A DNA stretch of 64,000 nt from Xiphydria camelus (GCA_963678675.1 OY783199.1:8888356-8952355); one strand, 5' to 3'; positions 11,580 to 23,307 are shown, numbered from the stretch's first letter. Notes: generated from the sequence alone by a model not told the origin. Made by a program: numbers and translations.

Positions 11580-12180
11580 GTCAATTAAGACTTTGATTTC
11601 ATTGTTATTGCTCAAAAATTTTTCGTAGCATGTACTATATTATACCAATTGATAGATAAAAATCCCTGGAATAAGAATATGCTTTTGTAATTGTGATCCC
11701 GGTGTCCCGTAATAAGTTAATTAACAAAAATTATTAACAATTGAGCCCTCACTGACTTTGGCGTGTTCCCTTTCGACCCAAAGACTTTGTAACAAAAAAT
11801 AAAAAATACCACATTATAGAGTACAAAACAAAATTGATGTAGGATATTGTGCTCTATGATGTCTCGTTTTTGTTAAATTAATTAAAAACATTTTTTTGAG
11901 CGCAACGTTTTTTACATGATCAGCTGACTGCGCTAGCTCCGCCCCTTCGCGACGTTATGCAGTGCGGGAGTGCGCGCGCAACTGGATTCGTTCAGATTTG
12001 TAAAATTTTACAATTATAAAATTGTTAAATTAAAAAATCTTTACATAATTTACGTAATACTATTGTGAAACCTAATTCAAGAACAATTTACTAGTAGAGA
12101 TAAGGTGGCTTCTTAGTACAACTAGGCTGGTCCCAGTTATCAGAATCAGTGTAACATCGCGGACCTGTACGGACGTGTGA
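11580..12180. other. Non-coding stretch
   Basis: Mostly AT-rich, with a short GC-rich patch near 11930-11990. No gene recognised. Confidence 0.5.
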
Positions 12181-12910
12181 CCACGGAGGGTTAAGGAACG
12201 AAACGGAACTCTACTCAATTTCTCCCCATACCCCGAGCGCGTGGCGATGCCGCCGGAGGGCCTGCCTCGAGAGAGGTCGACCATAGGTCATATTTGGCAG
12301 CATTTATAGAACCAGCGAAATCGGAACCGCGCGCACGGTGGCACGGTACCACTCCACGGCTCCGGTGCGCAATGGCGAGTACGGAGGAACTTTCGCGGGT
12401 CGATCGCGCCGGATGACGACGGGCCGGAGAGGCGCGCACGCGCGTTTCGGGACCTATAACTCCCCAAGCCCGTACCTACCCCCACGACGGATCAATATCC
12501 CAACCAGGCCACCCACTTATTCTCCCTCTTTATGCATCGCGCGCGCACACATACATCCATCCTGCACCCCCTCCTCTACATAGGTGTCTGAGACTGTCGC
12601 GGCTCTATCCTCCTCCCTCTGTTTTCCAGCATAGAGATAGGGTGGTTAAGTATATCGCTCCCTCTCTCTTCTGCGCGCGCCCTCCTGACCACTTTAGTGC
12701 GGGTCCGGATTTGGACTTGGATCGCAGGTGCACCGGAGGGTAGTTCTATAGCTTCATTCCCCTTCGTCCTTTCCGAAGTCACGTCTCGATTCGCTCGGCG
12801 GTATTCTCCCGTTCTTGAGGCCCGCGGAGTGCAGGTTGCGGTAGTACTTCTTCGATTAAAGAAGGAGATTTCTCTCCGCCGTCAGCGGAGGGGGTTAAAT
12901 CCGATTTCGA
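12181..12910. promoter_or_regulatory. CpG-rich island, possible promoter or first exon
   Basis: This is a 700 bp island with dense CpG, CT-rich tracts (near 12610 and 12660) and open frames on both strands caused by base composition. The surroundings are AT-rich, so the contrast fits a promoter region. No protein motif, TATA box or strong splice donor was identified. Confidence 0.3.
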
Positions 12911-13657
12911 GTTGAATCGGGATGTTCCTCTTTATACCTACATCGGAATTCAAATTACTAAAAGTTCTCGTTCGTTGGACGAGATAGGTACTGTTCTTCT
13001 TCTTTTTCCTTCGTCGGTTGGTTCTCTCGACTACCGGTGATTGTGCGAGGGAGATTGACTCTTTTTCTGATAGAGGAGCGGGGTTGTATGAACGGGGGAG
13101 AGCGATCTCGTGGGTTTTATTGAGTTCTCGATAGCAACGAATGGACGTAGATCGTCTTAACGAAGATTACTCGTGTTTGGTGACTGAAATTTTACATTCT
13201 TTTTAGCGGCGGTGATGAGAATGAATTATTAACGATTTTGGAATTCACTGTCGCAATGATTTTTTACAATGATAACTAAAAATGATCACTATTTCCTTTA
13301 CTAAAAGCAATTTCTTTAATTACTTTTCTGTTTTAATAACCAGAATGACTATGAATTGGAATTACAATGTTTTCTCCTTGTTTTTACTAATAAAAAATTC
13401 AAGGTAGGATAGACAAGAGATAAAAATAACAGGGGTCGGGGGTCATACCGTAAGTACTTCTGGAGTTAGCAGTACCATAGAAACGTGGGGACATTACATA
13501 ATCAGGAAACTCTGTAGAGTCTCGGGCCAAGCGTACTTAAGTGCATACTTTTTGGTTTTCCATTTCTATCGTTTCTATCCTACTTTTATCGTAGATTCAA
13601 CTTACATTAAAAATATTACAAAACGCGTAATTTAAATTTCTTTTCATCGAGTAGCGC
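12911..13657. other. Non-coding stretch
   Basis: Nothing recognised. Confidence 0.5.
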
Positions 13658-14144
13658 ACTAAGAAAAATATTTAATCGTCCCAACTATATTGTTTGGTTG
13701 AAGGTTAAGTTTTGTTAAACTAACACTTGTGTGTTCGATCGGACTGCATATAGTTCAAATACCTAATTCTTTTCATTTCATTCAATAAAATTCGTTTTAT
13801 TGATAGATGGTAGTCAATTAAACTTCACTGTTTTGTTGAATTAATCTGAGTTGGTTTGGTTCAACAAAAGATTTTGTCAGACAAACGATGGAAGCAGGTA
13901 TAGTATTAACTACACTGAGAAACATATTGTTTAATTCAACTAAATTCTGAGGTTACGGCCAGGCAATCAAATATATAGTTATTTCAACAAATATTTAATT
14001 GAAGCAGCTAAGTATTTAGTTACTTAAACTAAATGTTATTCGCTTTAACTAGATATTTGTTGAAATAAATATCTATTTTGTTGGCCGCCCGAGAAATTAT
14101 CGATTGCAAAATTTAGTTAAATTAAACTATTTCTCTTCTTAGTG
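13658..14144 (+). mobile_element. CACTGAGAAA-family element, subfamily 1, copy 1
   Basis: It starts CACTAAGAAAAATATTTAAT and ends TTCTCTTCTTAGTG, with a second internal start-like motif CACTGAGAAACATATTG at about 13914. The same two-module layout occurs at 23992-24478, with shared phrases such as TTGTTTGGTTGAAGG/TTGTTTGATTGACGG and GGCCGCCCGAGAAATT/GGCCACCCGAGAAATT. Non-coding. Confidence 0.7.
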
Positions 14145-15522
14145 TGGATAGGATAAAATTTAATTTCGATTCTATAGGGAATTTCTTTCTATATTAGGAT
14201 TGGAATTAATGCAAGTTTTGGTAAATCAATCCATTTCTCTTTTTTCCTTTCTTTAGGTACGTTCTATTCGTATGTTCGTAGCATTGAGAGCTTTGAGGGT
14301 TTAATATAAGATATACGAGGTCGATCCTTCAGGATGTAATCGTATTCATTTTCTCGCTTATGAGAAATTTAGAAGCAACGCGAAAAAGGTGACGATATTT
14401 TCGGAGTTTTCTTCGGTCGCGAATAAAGTACAAAGGAGAGATTCTTTGTCTAAATCTTTAAAAATTATATCAAGTCGAAGAACCACAAAGAAGATTCCTC
14501 TGGGTAATGAACGACGGGTTTAGGCCCTTTCTCCGTCGGTGTAATGTAATCGAACCAATTTGTCACGAAGGACGAAAGACGAGTACCTCCTCGAATGCGA
14601 AGAGCTACTCTCAATTGGTATGCAGCATCCTGCTCGTTCTAATTTAATAATCGTCCTTGTTGAATTTCCCGATGGAGTAATTCGATTATATTATTACATA
14701 TTCGAGTATATACTTCTCAGGTGGGAAAATGAATCTTGAAAATCTTTCTAGCTACTTGGTAATATTTAAAAATTAGATCGCGCTTGACTCTTCGATAAAA
14801 AATCCAGCAAATATTCTGCCATTAGATATATTCTTGATTCAGTTATTCTATTAATAATATAATATATAATATAATTCCACTCAAAAGAAATTTGTTTACA
14901 TTAAGAAACTTTCAATCGTCTTTTAGTTATTAGATTATCTATTTAGCTCAGATCAAGTTTAATTGACCCAAATAGATATTTATTTAGACAGAAGAGCACA
15001 TCATTTGAAGCACAAGTGCGTCTTTAGTAAGTAATGGGTAAAAGAAAGTTTGTTCGAATGAAATGATTTTCATTCATCATAATTAATTCTTTTATAATCT
15101 TGAATCAGATGCCTAGAAACTGTTCTTTCGAATTACTATAATTAAACTTAACGATAGTTTCACCTTTATCGAGGTGGTCGAGAATAAATTAACCGGAGAC
15201 GCAACGGTATCTATTATAGCTTCGGACATAGATAATTACGTATTAAATATTCACATGCTGAGGATGGCTTTTCTACTTGAGGACTTTTTCAGGAAATAGA
15301 GTTTTTCATATTCTTTAAATTTGAAAGCACGAATAAACTATACGTTCTAGTTTCAAAATGTATAGATGATTTTAATAGTTATTATTATCACCGTATATTT
15401 TACTTATTATACAAAATAATAGACGTCTAAAAGAAATTACCACAGTTATAATACTAATTATCTACAAAGACTCAGATTTAAAAAAATGAAATAGGACGCG
15501 CTGGATTCCCTTTTTCATCATC
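14145..15522. other. AT-rich non-coding stretch
   Basis: About 1.4 kb without a recognised gene or repeat. Confidence 0.5.
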
Positions 15523-16270
15523 AGTGCAGTAGTAATTGTCAGAGGTCGTCAGGCCCAGCTGATGCCGTTGTCAACGTAATACGAGTAATCGGCTGATACG
15601 ACGCGATGCTTTTACTTATGTATGTATCTTTGCGATGAAATAAAATATATCTTATCTCTAGGTACATATGTATGTATGTAGAGGAAAGTCGATTATTCTT
15701 GAATACTTTGATATCCCCTAATCGTTATCATCGACAATGGTAACTAGGGTCTACCAAAGTGTGTCTAAGGCTATTCAATATTTTCTTACGTTTATTCCCT
15801 TAGCAAAATTATTAATTATTAATACTGGTTAAAAAAATTACTGTATGATATCGCACAAAGTAAAAGCCACCTAAGGTTAATTACTATTACAATAATAATT
15901 AACTAAACATTCTCCGATTACCAAAAATACAATAGAATGCATCGAATCTTCCTCCTTGATGTAGTAGTAACTGTCAAAGATCGTCAGACTCAACCGATTT
16001 CGGTATCACTACATCAACCGGCGCGACGCGGTTATCATAACATCGTTATCATCAACAATGGTAACTAGGGTCTGTCAAAGTATGTTCAAGGCTACTTGAC
16101 TTTTTCTTACGTTTATTCCCTAGCAAAAATAATAAACTGGTTAAAAAAGTTACTTTATGATATCGTACAAAGCAAAAGCCACCAAAGATCAATTACTACT
16201 ACTATAATAATTAACTAAATATTCCCCGATTACCAAAAATACATTAGAATGCATCGAATCTTGTCGATAT
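15523..16270 (+). repeat. Two-copy direct duplication
   Basis: Two tandem segments share GTAGTAATTGTCAGAGGTCG-like starts (about 15529 and 15963) and a long common part beginning near CGTTATCATCGACAATGG (15723) and CGTTATCATCAACAATGG (16043) and ending near GAATGCATCGAATCTT (15950 and 16263). The copies differ by many substitutions and by an insertion of about 110 bp in the first copy (around 15610-15720). Neither encodes a protein. Confidence 0.75.
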
Positions 16271-17290
16271 CACCGCATCAACCAACGAAATGCAGTGCTT
16301 CTATTTTCTCTATTTTCTCTGCGCGCCAGGAGTGTATATATATACCCAGGACGTACGAAGACGCAAACACGTTAGAAGGCCGAACTTGTTTTTAGTTAAT
16401 GGAGAGCCGGCGAACGTCTTGCGTAAATATATCCTGTTACTTCCGCGACGTCGGGGCGGAGACGGCGAGAATGTAGAATTTTGTCGAGGCGGGGAAATGG
16501 GAGGTCTGCCCCCATTATAAACCCTCCTCATGGATATACAACGCGGGGTTATCGATTGAATGGTCGTTAGAGCAGCGCGGTTACGTCCTGTGGTTTTATT
16601 GCTCTTAGCCACGTAGGTGGTTAAAAGGGTGCATTTTCTAATCAAGCGATACGTCATACAATTTTATCGCGATGAGAGCCCGCGGGAAAAACGTTTAATA
16701 TGCAAAGGAAATGTGGGCGGATCAAATGTCTAACAGTAAGGTTACAAACAATGGGGAAGAGGCAGTTAAGAGAATGAGGCAGCTTTAATGGAGGGGTTGA
16801 GGAATTAATTCCTTCTGTAGCATCTATTTTTTAAATATTCTCTGTGCATTTGAATCTAAAGTTGGTACTTATTTCAATTTCTAATCAATTTGAGAGAGAC
16901 CCGAATATTTTTGCGAAATTGCTAAAAGTACACGGAAAGAAAGACACCAGTAAATTTTACTGTATCCCTTTGTAAAAAGGACATGTTACGTAAGAGCCTT
17001 TCCAATATTCTCGTTGGCTAATATTTTTGAAAATTGAAGCCACTTTCCCGTGAATTATATTGGCCGACTTCATATCGATATTAGCTATATCGAATCTCGA
17101 AAGCGTGAAAAGTCATTTTCGACACGTAAGTGACGTTTGTTAATTATCAAATGATATCACAACGAATTTCACTTTTCTACGAATTTTATTAGCCGAATTC
17201 GCCATCTCGAATCCAGAGTCTTGAAAGCATGGGCAAGTGAGGTTTGCTAATTGTCAAAGTATAGAAATTTATCTAATTAATGGCGTTATT
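16271..17290. other. Non-coding stretch with a small GC-rich patch
   Basis: The patch at 16320-16520 keeps frames open on both strands (for example 16310-16657 minus), but no motif is visible. The rest is AT-rich. Confidence 0.45.
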
Positions 17291-17295
17291 CTGTG

Positions 17296-17376
17296 AGAAA
17301 CTGTAAGCTCTATAAATCACATAAAAAGCTTTGTAACTTTAAAGAAAATGTAGCATCTTATAGAGCTTACAGTTTC
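17296..17376. repeat. 19 bp perfect inverted repeat
   Basis: GAAACTGTAAGCTCTATAA at 17296 is exactly reverse-complemented at 17358-17376, with a 43 bp loop. It lies directly beside the left end of the following element. Confidence 0.7.
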
Positions 17377-17379
17377 ATA

Positions 17380-18002
17380 GGGGCCATCCATAAATTACGT
17401 AAGGGACATACTTTAAGGGGGGTAGGGGGTTGAATCAACTGTCACCGACTGTTACATGGGGGGAGGTCAGTGATTGCGTCACGTGTCCTTTATAGGTAAT
17501 TTCTCGAAGACGACTTCAGTACACTGCTCTCCTCTTTCTTCTGTTTTCACATGATACCAAGGTACTTTTGACTTAAGATTTTTAGTCACACATATTACTA
17601 AAGAGTTGTAAGACAAACAAAGAATGTTAAAAATTCAAATAATTTAGCTTTTTAATTTTTCTGCAGACCCGGGCGAAAAATTCTGAAATTTAACAGCTTT
17701 TGCTTTATGCTTAAATACCAGATTTAGTTAAACTGTAATTTAATTAATAATAGAGAAAATAATTCAAGAGGATTTTCATTTTATTTCATATTTTTAAAGT
17801 TTAAGTCACAAACCGTAAAATCCTAAATAAACGTATGTTTGATTAATGCATACTATTTCAAGTTATTTACACTAAGTATGAGCGTCACGTAAAAGCACGA
17901 GGGGCGGGGAGGGGTTCCGGCTATCGTCACCAAGCGTAACACGGGAGAGAAGGGGAGCCCAAAAATGGCTAAAAACTGCGTCACATAGTTTATGGATGGC
18001 CC
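17380..18002. mobile_element. GGGGCCATCC-end transposon, copy 1
   Basis: The left end GGGGCCATCCATAAATTACG and the right end, which finishes TTTATGGATGGCCC, are inverted. The flanks read TA on both sides (17378-17379, 18003-18004), which may be the target duplication. It contains the GTTACATGG phrase that serves as the empty site for the insertion seen in copy 2 at 51954-52881. A copy-wide match includes CGATACCAAGGTACTTTTGA-like text and GGGTTCCGGCTATCGTCACC near the right end. Non-coding, family not assigned. Confidence 0.75.
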
Positions 18003-18080
18003 TATAGAGATAACTGCCACAAGTAAACGAAAAGTGAGCGCGAAGGGCGTACATTATTGCTATATTATTTTATAATACAA

Positions 18081-18398
18081 GAAGTACACATAAGGGTTTT
18101 CGGATGTTCTTACTATGCTTAAGAACAATATTTCCTTAAAAACTAGTAAATTGTAACATGAACTCTAACAATTTAATATTTTCGGAAGAAAAATTAGTGT
18201 ACCTATCGCACTGTAAATACATCCGAAAACCCTCGTGTGTACCTCTTTCCATAGTAAATACAGTAAAGTTTATTGGTATCAGTCTTTTCGTATAGATGTA
18301 AAAAGTAGAATCCGAAAACCCTCATGTGTACTTCTTCCCATAGTAAATACAGTAAAATTTATTGGTATCAGTCTTTTCGTATAGATGTAAAAAGTAGA
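18081..18398. repeat. 89 bp tandem duplication with an inverted partner
   Basis: Two direct units of 89 bp (18221-18309, 18310-18398) begin ATCCGAAAACCCTCGTGTGT or a near copy and differ at only a few bases. The start of the unit also occurs inverted at 18081-18105. The original was probably a hairpin element whose right arm later duplicated. Confidence 0.75.
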
Positions 18399-18759
18399 TT
18401 ACATTATTTCTCGACTTTCAAGAGAAGATACTCCTACGGGGCGGTTCAATCGCGTCGAGTTCTCCCTGGTACTTATTTTCCCGAGAAGAAACATTACTTT
18501 CTTAATCTGAATCAGTAAAAATAACTGGGAATCAGTGACTTTTCAGTGATTTTCACTGATTTAAATTAAGAGAGTGCACTTTCCGAACCCAACGATCTCC
18601 GGGAAGAGAATAAGATTTTCCTCGAGGAAAAGGAGCAGAGAGAAAAACGAGATATAACATTCGCGAGGGCAATTCGCAGTTTTTCCGGTAGCGCATTCTC
18701 CGCGCGAAGGGACCATCGTTGATTAACGCCTCTGTACTGGCTACTTCGTGTCTTTTCCC

Positions 18760-19017
18760 GTACACGCGCGCGCGCGTGCGCGCATGCGATCGTACGCCGT
18801 TCGTTACACGCGCAGCCGTGACGTCAGAGCGTAGCGGCGACTACGTTTTGTGAATTGGGTCAAGAGGGGAAGATTGGCCGTTTAACTTCAGAGCGCGTCA
18901 TTTGTATCCGCTGACTCGAGGAGATCCGCATCCACGATCCGCTTATCTAGCTCGCGAGGTTCTCTTCCTTCCCTCCTGCGCGCTTTCATCGGCTCTGGAC
19001 AATCGCGAATTGTTCCG
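18760..19017 (+). promoter_or_regulatory. CpG-rich promoter-like region with CRE and splice donor
   Basis: The region starts with an alternating CGCGCGCGCGTGCGCGCATG run (about 18764), carries the full palindromic CRE TGACGTCA (18819-18826), and ends in CCG followed by GTGAGTGCAATGG, a consensus splice donor at 18018+1000, i.e. 19018-19023. The stretch between is GC-rich and has no good coding frame. It could be a promoter plus an untranslated first exon on the plus strand. There is no transcript evidence. Confidence 0.35.
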
Positions 19018-19023
19018 GTGAGT

Positions 19024-20612
19024 GCAATGGGCGATGGGGGAATTAGCAGTCACGTTGTACGGATTCCCATTGGGCTGCAAGCTATATATGTATATATTTT
19101 CATTGTTCGTCATCCGTTACTGCAGTAACGTACAGAGTGAAAACTGACGAGGTATCCTCGCAATTGTGCGCGCTTTAACTACGATTATCTTTTGAACTGT
19201 GAGCTTTTGATAAAAATTGATATAATACTTTTTTCAAGAGCTTATTTTTGTCTATATAATTGGTATAATACTTTTTTGAAGATTTCTTCTTCGTCTTCAA
19301 GAAAGTCTTATAATAATATCAGTAAAAATTGTACGGAAAGCGAGATAATGGCGGTTTAAATGAATGTCACTGTTTCATACCCACTGACTGCTGTTATTTT
19401 AGGATACAGGCAGTAATCGAGAAAAAATGCGGAATTTTGAGAGAAATATGTGTATAAATAGAGATATAAGCAGATTGAACGAGAACGCGGCGATATTTAG
19501 CGGTTTTAAGTCGACAAGTGAAGAAATCCACATGTGCGAAGTGATAGACTGTGTAGTCTATTCAAATCTAGGTATACGTAGCGAAAAAAAGGCACTTAGC
19601 GATATTCAGTGGCGAGATATTTATTAGAGTTTTTAAATCGCGAACGTACCCACGTCATTTGTTTTACTGGTATTGGCTGGTATATACTGGTATTACCTGG
19701 ACGACGCACATAGCGAAGGCACTAAACAGAGGAAACTGAGGAACGCAACGTGTGGTACCAAAAAAGTTATTCGAGTTAATGATATTTTTGAAAATCGGAT
19801 TTTTGAGAGGCCTTAAGATATATCCTTTTTCACTTTTTAAAGCAAATAAAATCTCATAATATATAAAAATATATAGACTGAAAAACGCAATGATTTAAGT
19901 AACAATAAAAAATGACAGTAGCACTTCACTACTTTTGAGAATTTTAATATTTGACAATGTTTAATTATGGAATTAACATTACCAACTATTACAAACTCTA
20001 ACAAAATTTTATATTCATATTTTTTTATATTAGTCGAAACTGTCGCCCCATCCAATAAAAAATTTCTTACGCTATCCCCTAAACGTTAAAAACAATAATC
20101 ATCGGTGATTATCTGCGATTCTCGCCTTTAACTATCTTCTAAAGTTTTCTTTCGCAAAGCTTAAATAATTTTGCTCGGCGACGTTCGTGCGATTTCTCTG
20201 AAATGATTAAAAAAATTCAAAGTTATCTTTAGCCGAGTAGCTTCTATCTTTAGAGCCCAAGCCGTCCGGCCGGTCGATTCGAAAACGCTTGGCGGATAAT
20301 AGAGCTTATCGTGGGCGGCAAGCGCATCCAGTAATCTTCCAATAAAATATTTAGAAGGAAGTAACGGTGGAGCTGCGTAAAATCATTGGTTCGTAAAATG
20401 TTTCATTTGACGTCATTTCCTCGATAGTAATTCTGATCTCATTTTATGCTGGATCACTTGAAATTCTATCATAAATGTATCGTTTTTTAAAAAGAATCCA
20501 GATGGATTTTTAGATTCGGATAAAGCAGAAACGCCCTTAATTAGTAGGTGCGGAGCAAATTGACCCCACTGACGAGATTGCTCGCATTTCTCACGATAGA
20601 ACCGAAAACGAA
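19024..20612. other. Non-coding stretch
   Basis: About 1.6 kb, mainly AT-rich, with no recognised gene or repeat. Confidence 0.5.
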
Positions 20613-20695
20613 CGACGCACAGTGGGAAATTTCCTTGAATTAGGAGGACAAAATTCTGAATGGCTTATTCAACTTAAACCAAATTCGGTATAGGG

Positions 20696-20985
20696 GATTT
20701 TTTGGGTCGCTGATCTCGAATCTGAAGTCAGATTTCAAAAATTCAAGATGGCGGATCCAATATGGCGGACGAGATTTTCGAAAATCGATGGATTCATGCC
20801 AAATTTGGTAAATTTTGAATTTTTGAAATCTGACTTCAGATTCGTGATCAGCGACCCAAAAACCCACTTATACCAAATTTGGCAGGAATCCGTCAATTTT
20901 CGAAAATCTCGTACGCCATATTGGATCCGCCATCTTGAATTTTTGAATTCCGACTTCAGATTCGTGATAAGCGACCCAAAAAACC
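20696..20985. repeat. Internal inverted and repeated motif array
   Basis: The phrase GGGTCGCTGATCTCGAATCT (about 20704) recurs inverted near 20845 and 20965, and AAGATGGCGGATCCAATATG (20745) recurs inverted near 20917. Three related blocks therefore sit head to head inside the Transib-like element. Open frames on both strands follow from this repeat structure. Confidence 0.75.
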
Positions 20986-21412
20986 TCCTATATCGAACTT
21001 GGATTAAGTCCATTAACTGTTTGAAAATCATGATCTCTGGCTGGTTTTGTCAACCCGGGGTATTATTTAAAATTCTTTTCCTCACTCATGCCCATTTCGA
21101 GACCTTTTCCAGTCTACTTTTAGATCGTAAGATGGCGTTTTTCCCGCGTGACACCGACTGGGAGTCCGTAGACTATTAAAAACACTTTACTCGGACTGAC
21201 GCGAATACTTAGTCGAAGTGGGTCCTTTTATCAAATTGACGAACGGAACGTGAAATGAGAAGAGTATAGCTATCTCACTTTGTCAGCTGACATTGTTGCA
21301 CTCTGATTGGCGCGATTGCTTAGTCCGAAGTGGGTCTTTTTCAAATTGACGATCGCAACGTGAACTTAACCGTATCGAATCGATTCATTCGAGTCGACTG
21401 ACGGACGCACGA

Positions 21413-21670
21413 GAGTATACCAAACCTATAAGTGTAAAATCAAAATATGTGGAGAGAAAAAGCGTCATTATCCCGAACAGCGATGAAGAAGGTGACGAAT
21501 TTCAAAATATCGCGAAACAAGAGCTGAATTGTACTTCGACATCGAGTGTAGAGATAAATTTACATTCGTCGAGTTATCAAGAGAATGTAGAAAGTGATAA
21601 TAACCTCGCTGAGACGACAACAACATACCGCAGGATGTCCTTAATGAAGCTCGTGAGGCTGAGTTTATAA
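21413..21670 (+). pseudogene. Short open frame inside the Transib-like element
   Basis: A frame runs to a TAA at 21668-21670 and includes KSVIIPNSDEEGDEFQNI and NLAETTTTYRRMS. It has no suitable ATG at its start. The acidic, serine-rich composition gives no recognisable domain. It may be a fragment of a protein once encoded by an autonomous relative, or chance. Confidence 0.2.
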
Positions 21671-21776
21671 AATTGCTTTAGATTTTTGCTATTTTTTCAA
21701 TGAGGGGGGGGGATTCGCCCGCCAGCCCCCTCCTTCTCCTCTCACCACTCACCGTAAATGGGCATTCGTGAGGAAA

Positions 21777-21963
21777 AATAGTGTATGTCATTCGGCTTTA
21801 ATTCTCGGATTTTTCAGACTGTGTTCATGGCGTAGAACGAGGTATGCTGGCGAGGGGTGGTGGGAGGGAGGAAAGCTTTCGGCGAGCCTCATCTCCCCAC
21901 CATCCCTCGTGCTACGACTTGAACACAGTCTGAAAAAGCCTCGGATTACCGCCTTATGACATA
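21777..21963. repeat. Inverted repeat with CAGACTGTGTT arms
   Basis: CTCGGATTTTTCAGACTGTG on the left is matched inverted by CACAGTCTGAAAAAGCCTCG on the right. The centre is a GGGTGGTGGGAGGGAGG-type GC-rich block. The same arms occur at 44465-44570 and 61630-61790, so this is a mobile family or a fixed part of the larger element. Confidence 0.7.
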
Positions 21964-22324
21964 AGATCTATTTCCTTAAAAAGCGAAGAAAAGCGGAGTC
22001 CAATTATGCCTGATTACAAAACTACACAGACTTGTCTTCCTTACACATATATTATTTTAGCCGGGAAATGCCGTGAAATACAATAAAACGCCTGGAGTTT
22101 CAATAGTATTAAGAATGAACGTATTTATCAGGTAACGATAGAAATCGGACTTGTCGTGCGGCCATGTTTTTGCCGAGAACGATGAAAGCGTTATACCAGA
22201 CTATTTTCCGATCCCTCCCGAGTACCAAACAACAATTACTTTTGACTCGTACCTTCCTTTACAAATTTGATTTATGACCGCACAGATAGGTACAATTTCC
22301 CACTGTGCGACGTTTCGAAAGGCG

Positions 22325-22554
22325 ACGTCGCGTAGGGTGGAACTATGCTCGTAATATTACCCCCCCCCCCCCCCTACACGAAATTTAGGTCGCCAGAAGA
22401 GGCGCCTACACGGCTGAACGGAGGCTGCAGAATTACGTCCGTCGGTGTCGCGTCACACTGTTGTTTACGCAAGATTCTCTCCGCGGGGAGCCGTTTCCCT
22501 TCGGTGGCGCGATGGCGACTGAGATATCGATCGGCGAGGAAAGACCACGCTTGT
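22325..22554 (+). promoter_or_regulatory. GC-rich region with possible short first coding exon
   Basis: Immediately right of the Transib-like element, the sequence becomes CpG-rich with a 14-base C run (about 22361). An ATG at 22512 in the context GCGCGATGG opens a frame MATEISIGEERPRL, and a possible donor GTAAGA follows at 22555. The 43 bp are too short for identification. This is a motif-level guess. Confidence 0.15.
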
Positions 22555-22560
22555 GTAAGA

Positions 22561-23033
22561 TAATAGAATTTATAAGATTAGACCTTTTTCATATATGTAC
22601 ATTTTGCAACGGTATGGTCGACTGGAAACGAGTTGGAGAAATATCATAAACTTTCAGCGCGTCACAGGGCAGCGCAAATAAATTAGAAGGCCTTTCAATT
22701 TGGATAAGTGAAAGACAAAAAGTCACTTAACCTTTACATCTTAAGGGCGTATCCGAAAAATGTATCGTGTCATTTTTCGGGGGACTTTTTTACTTTTAAG
22801 ACAATTAAATATAATATTTCGGATATTATTATGGGGTTTAATTAGTTATGTCAAAGTTTTTCGATTTGAGAAACCTTTAGGAACTATTTAGTTTTATCAA
22901 TGTCATCCTTCAATACCGATTACATAATATTCGTTGCGCGAATGAGAGCTTCTAAGTGTCAAGGACTCGTTGCAATGAATTATTTATTAATCATTCGTAC
23001 ACGATACCGCCTTTTTTGTATGGTTTCCAACCT
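22561..23033. other. Non-coding stretch
   Basis: Nothing recognised. Confidence 0.5.
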
Positions 23034-23307
23034 CCAATAATCGGCACATGCGTAGGAAAAAGGGTATAAGTCGAAATCTTTAGTTTTGAGAAAACAAGGA
23101 AAACAGTTTGTTGGTGTCGCGATTGATCATAAATTAACATATCCAAAAATTGTCTTGTGGAAGTGGCATGTTTTTATGAGACTATTTTTTGATTATATCC
23201 CTTTTCCCAGCGATAGACAATGCCCAGAAAAATCACGTGGACGACTTATCTCAATTTACACAATTTTTGACTTATACCCCTTTCCCTACGCATGTGCCAA
23301 TCGTTGG
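23034..23307. mobile_element. Miniature inverted-repeat element, about 274 bp
   Basis: The left end CCAATAATCGGCACATGCGT and the inverted right end (reading CCAACGATTGGCACATGCGT) share about 38 bp with few differences. The arms continue through GGGTATAAGTC. No coding content. Confidence 0.65.

Larger units (their letters stand above)
20618..22307. mobile_element. Transib-like non-autonomous transposon with RSS-like ends
   Basis: Both ends read CACAGTGGGAAATT inward, a 14 bp inverted repeat whose first seven bases equal the RAG recombination heptamer CACAGTG. The element is flanked by the 5 bp direct repeat CGACG (20613-20617, 22308-22312). Five-base, CG-rich target duplications and a CAC-starting heptamer are known for Transib transposons, the relatives of RAG1. 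After the left heptamer, a 23 bp spacer is followed by ACAAAATTC (20648-20656), which matches the RAG nonamer consensus at seven of nine positions. No transposase is visible, so it would need a helper. Parts of the interior recur at 44450-44800 (inverted) and 61560-61800. Confidence 0.6.

Noticed and set aside
22265..22307. RSS-like nonamer at the right end of the Transib-like element
   Set aside because: At 23 bp from the heptamer the sequence TCATAAATC matches the nonamer at only six of nine positions, which is easily reached by chance in AT-rich DNA.
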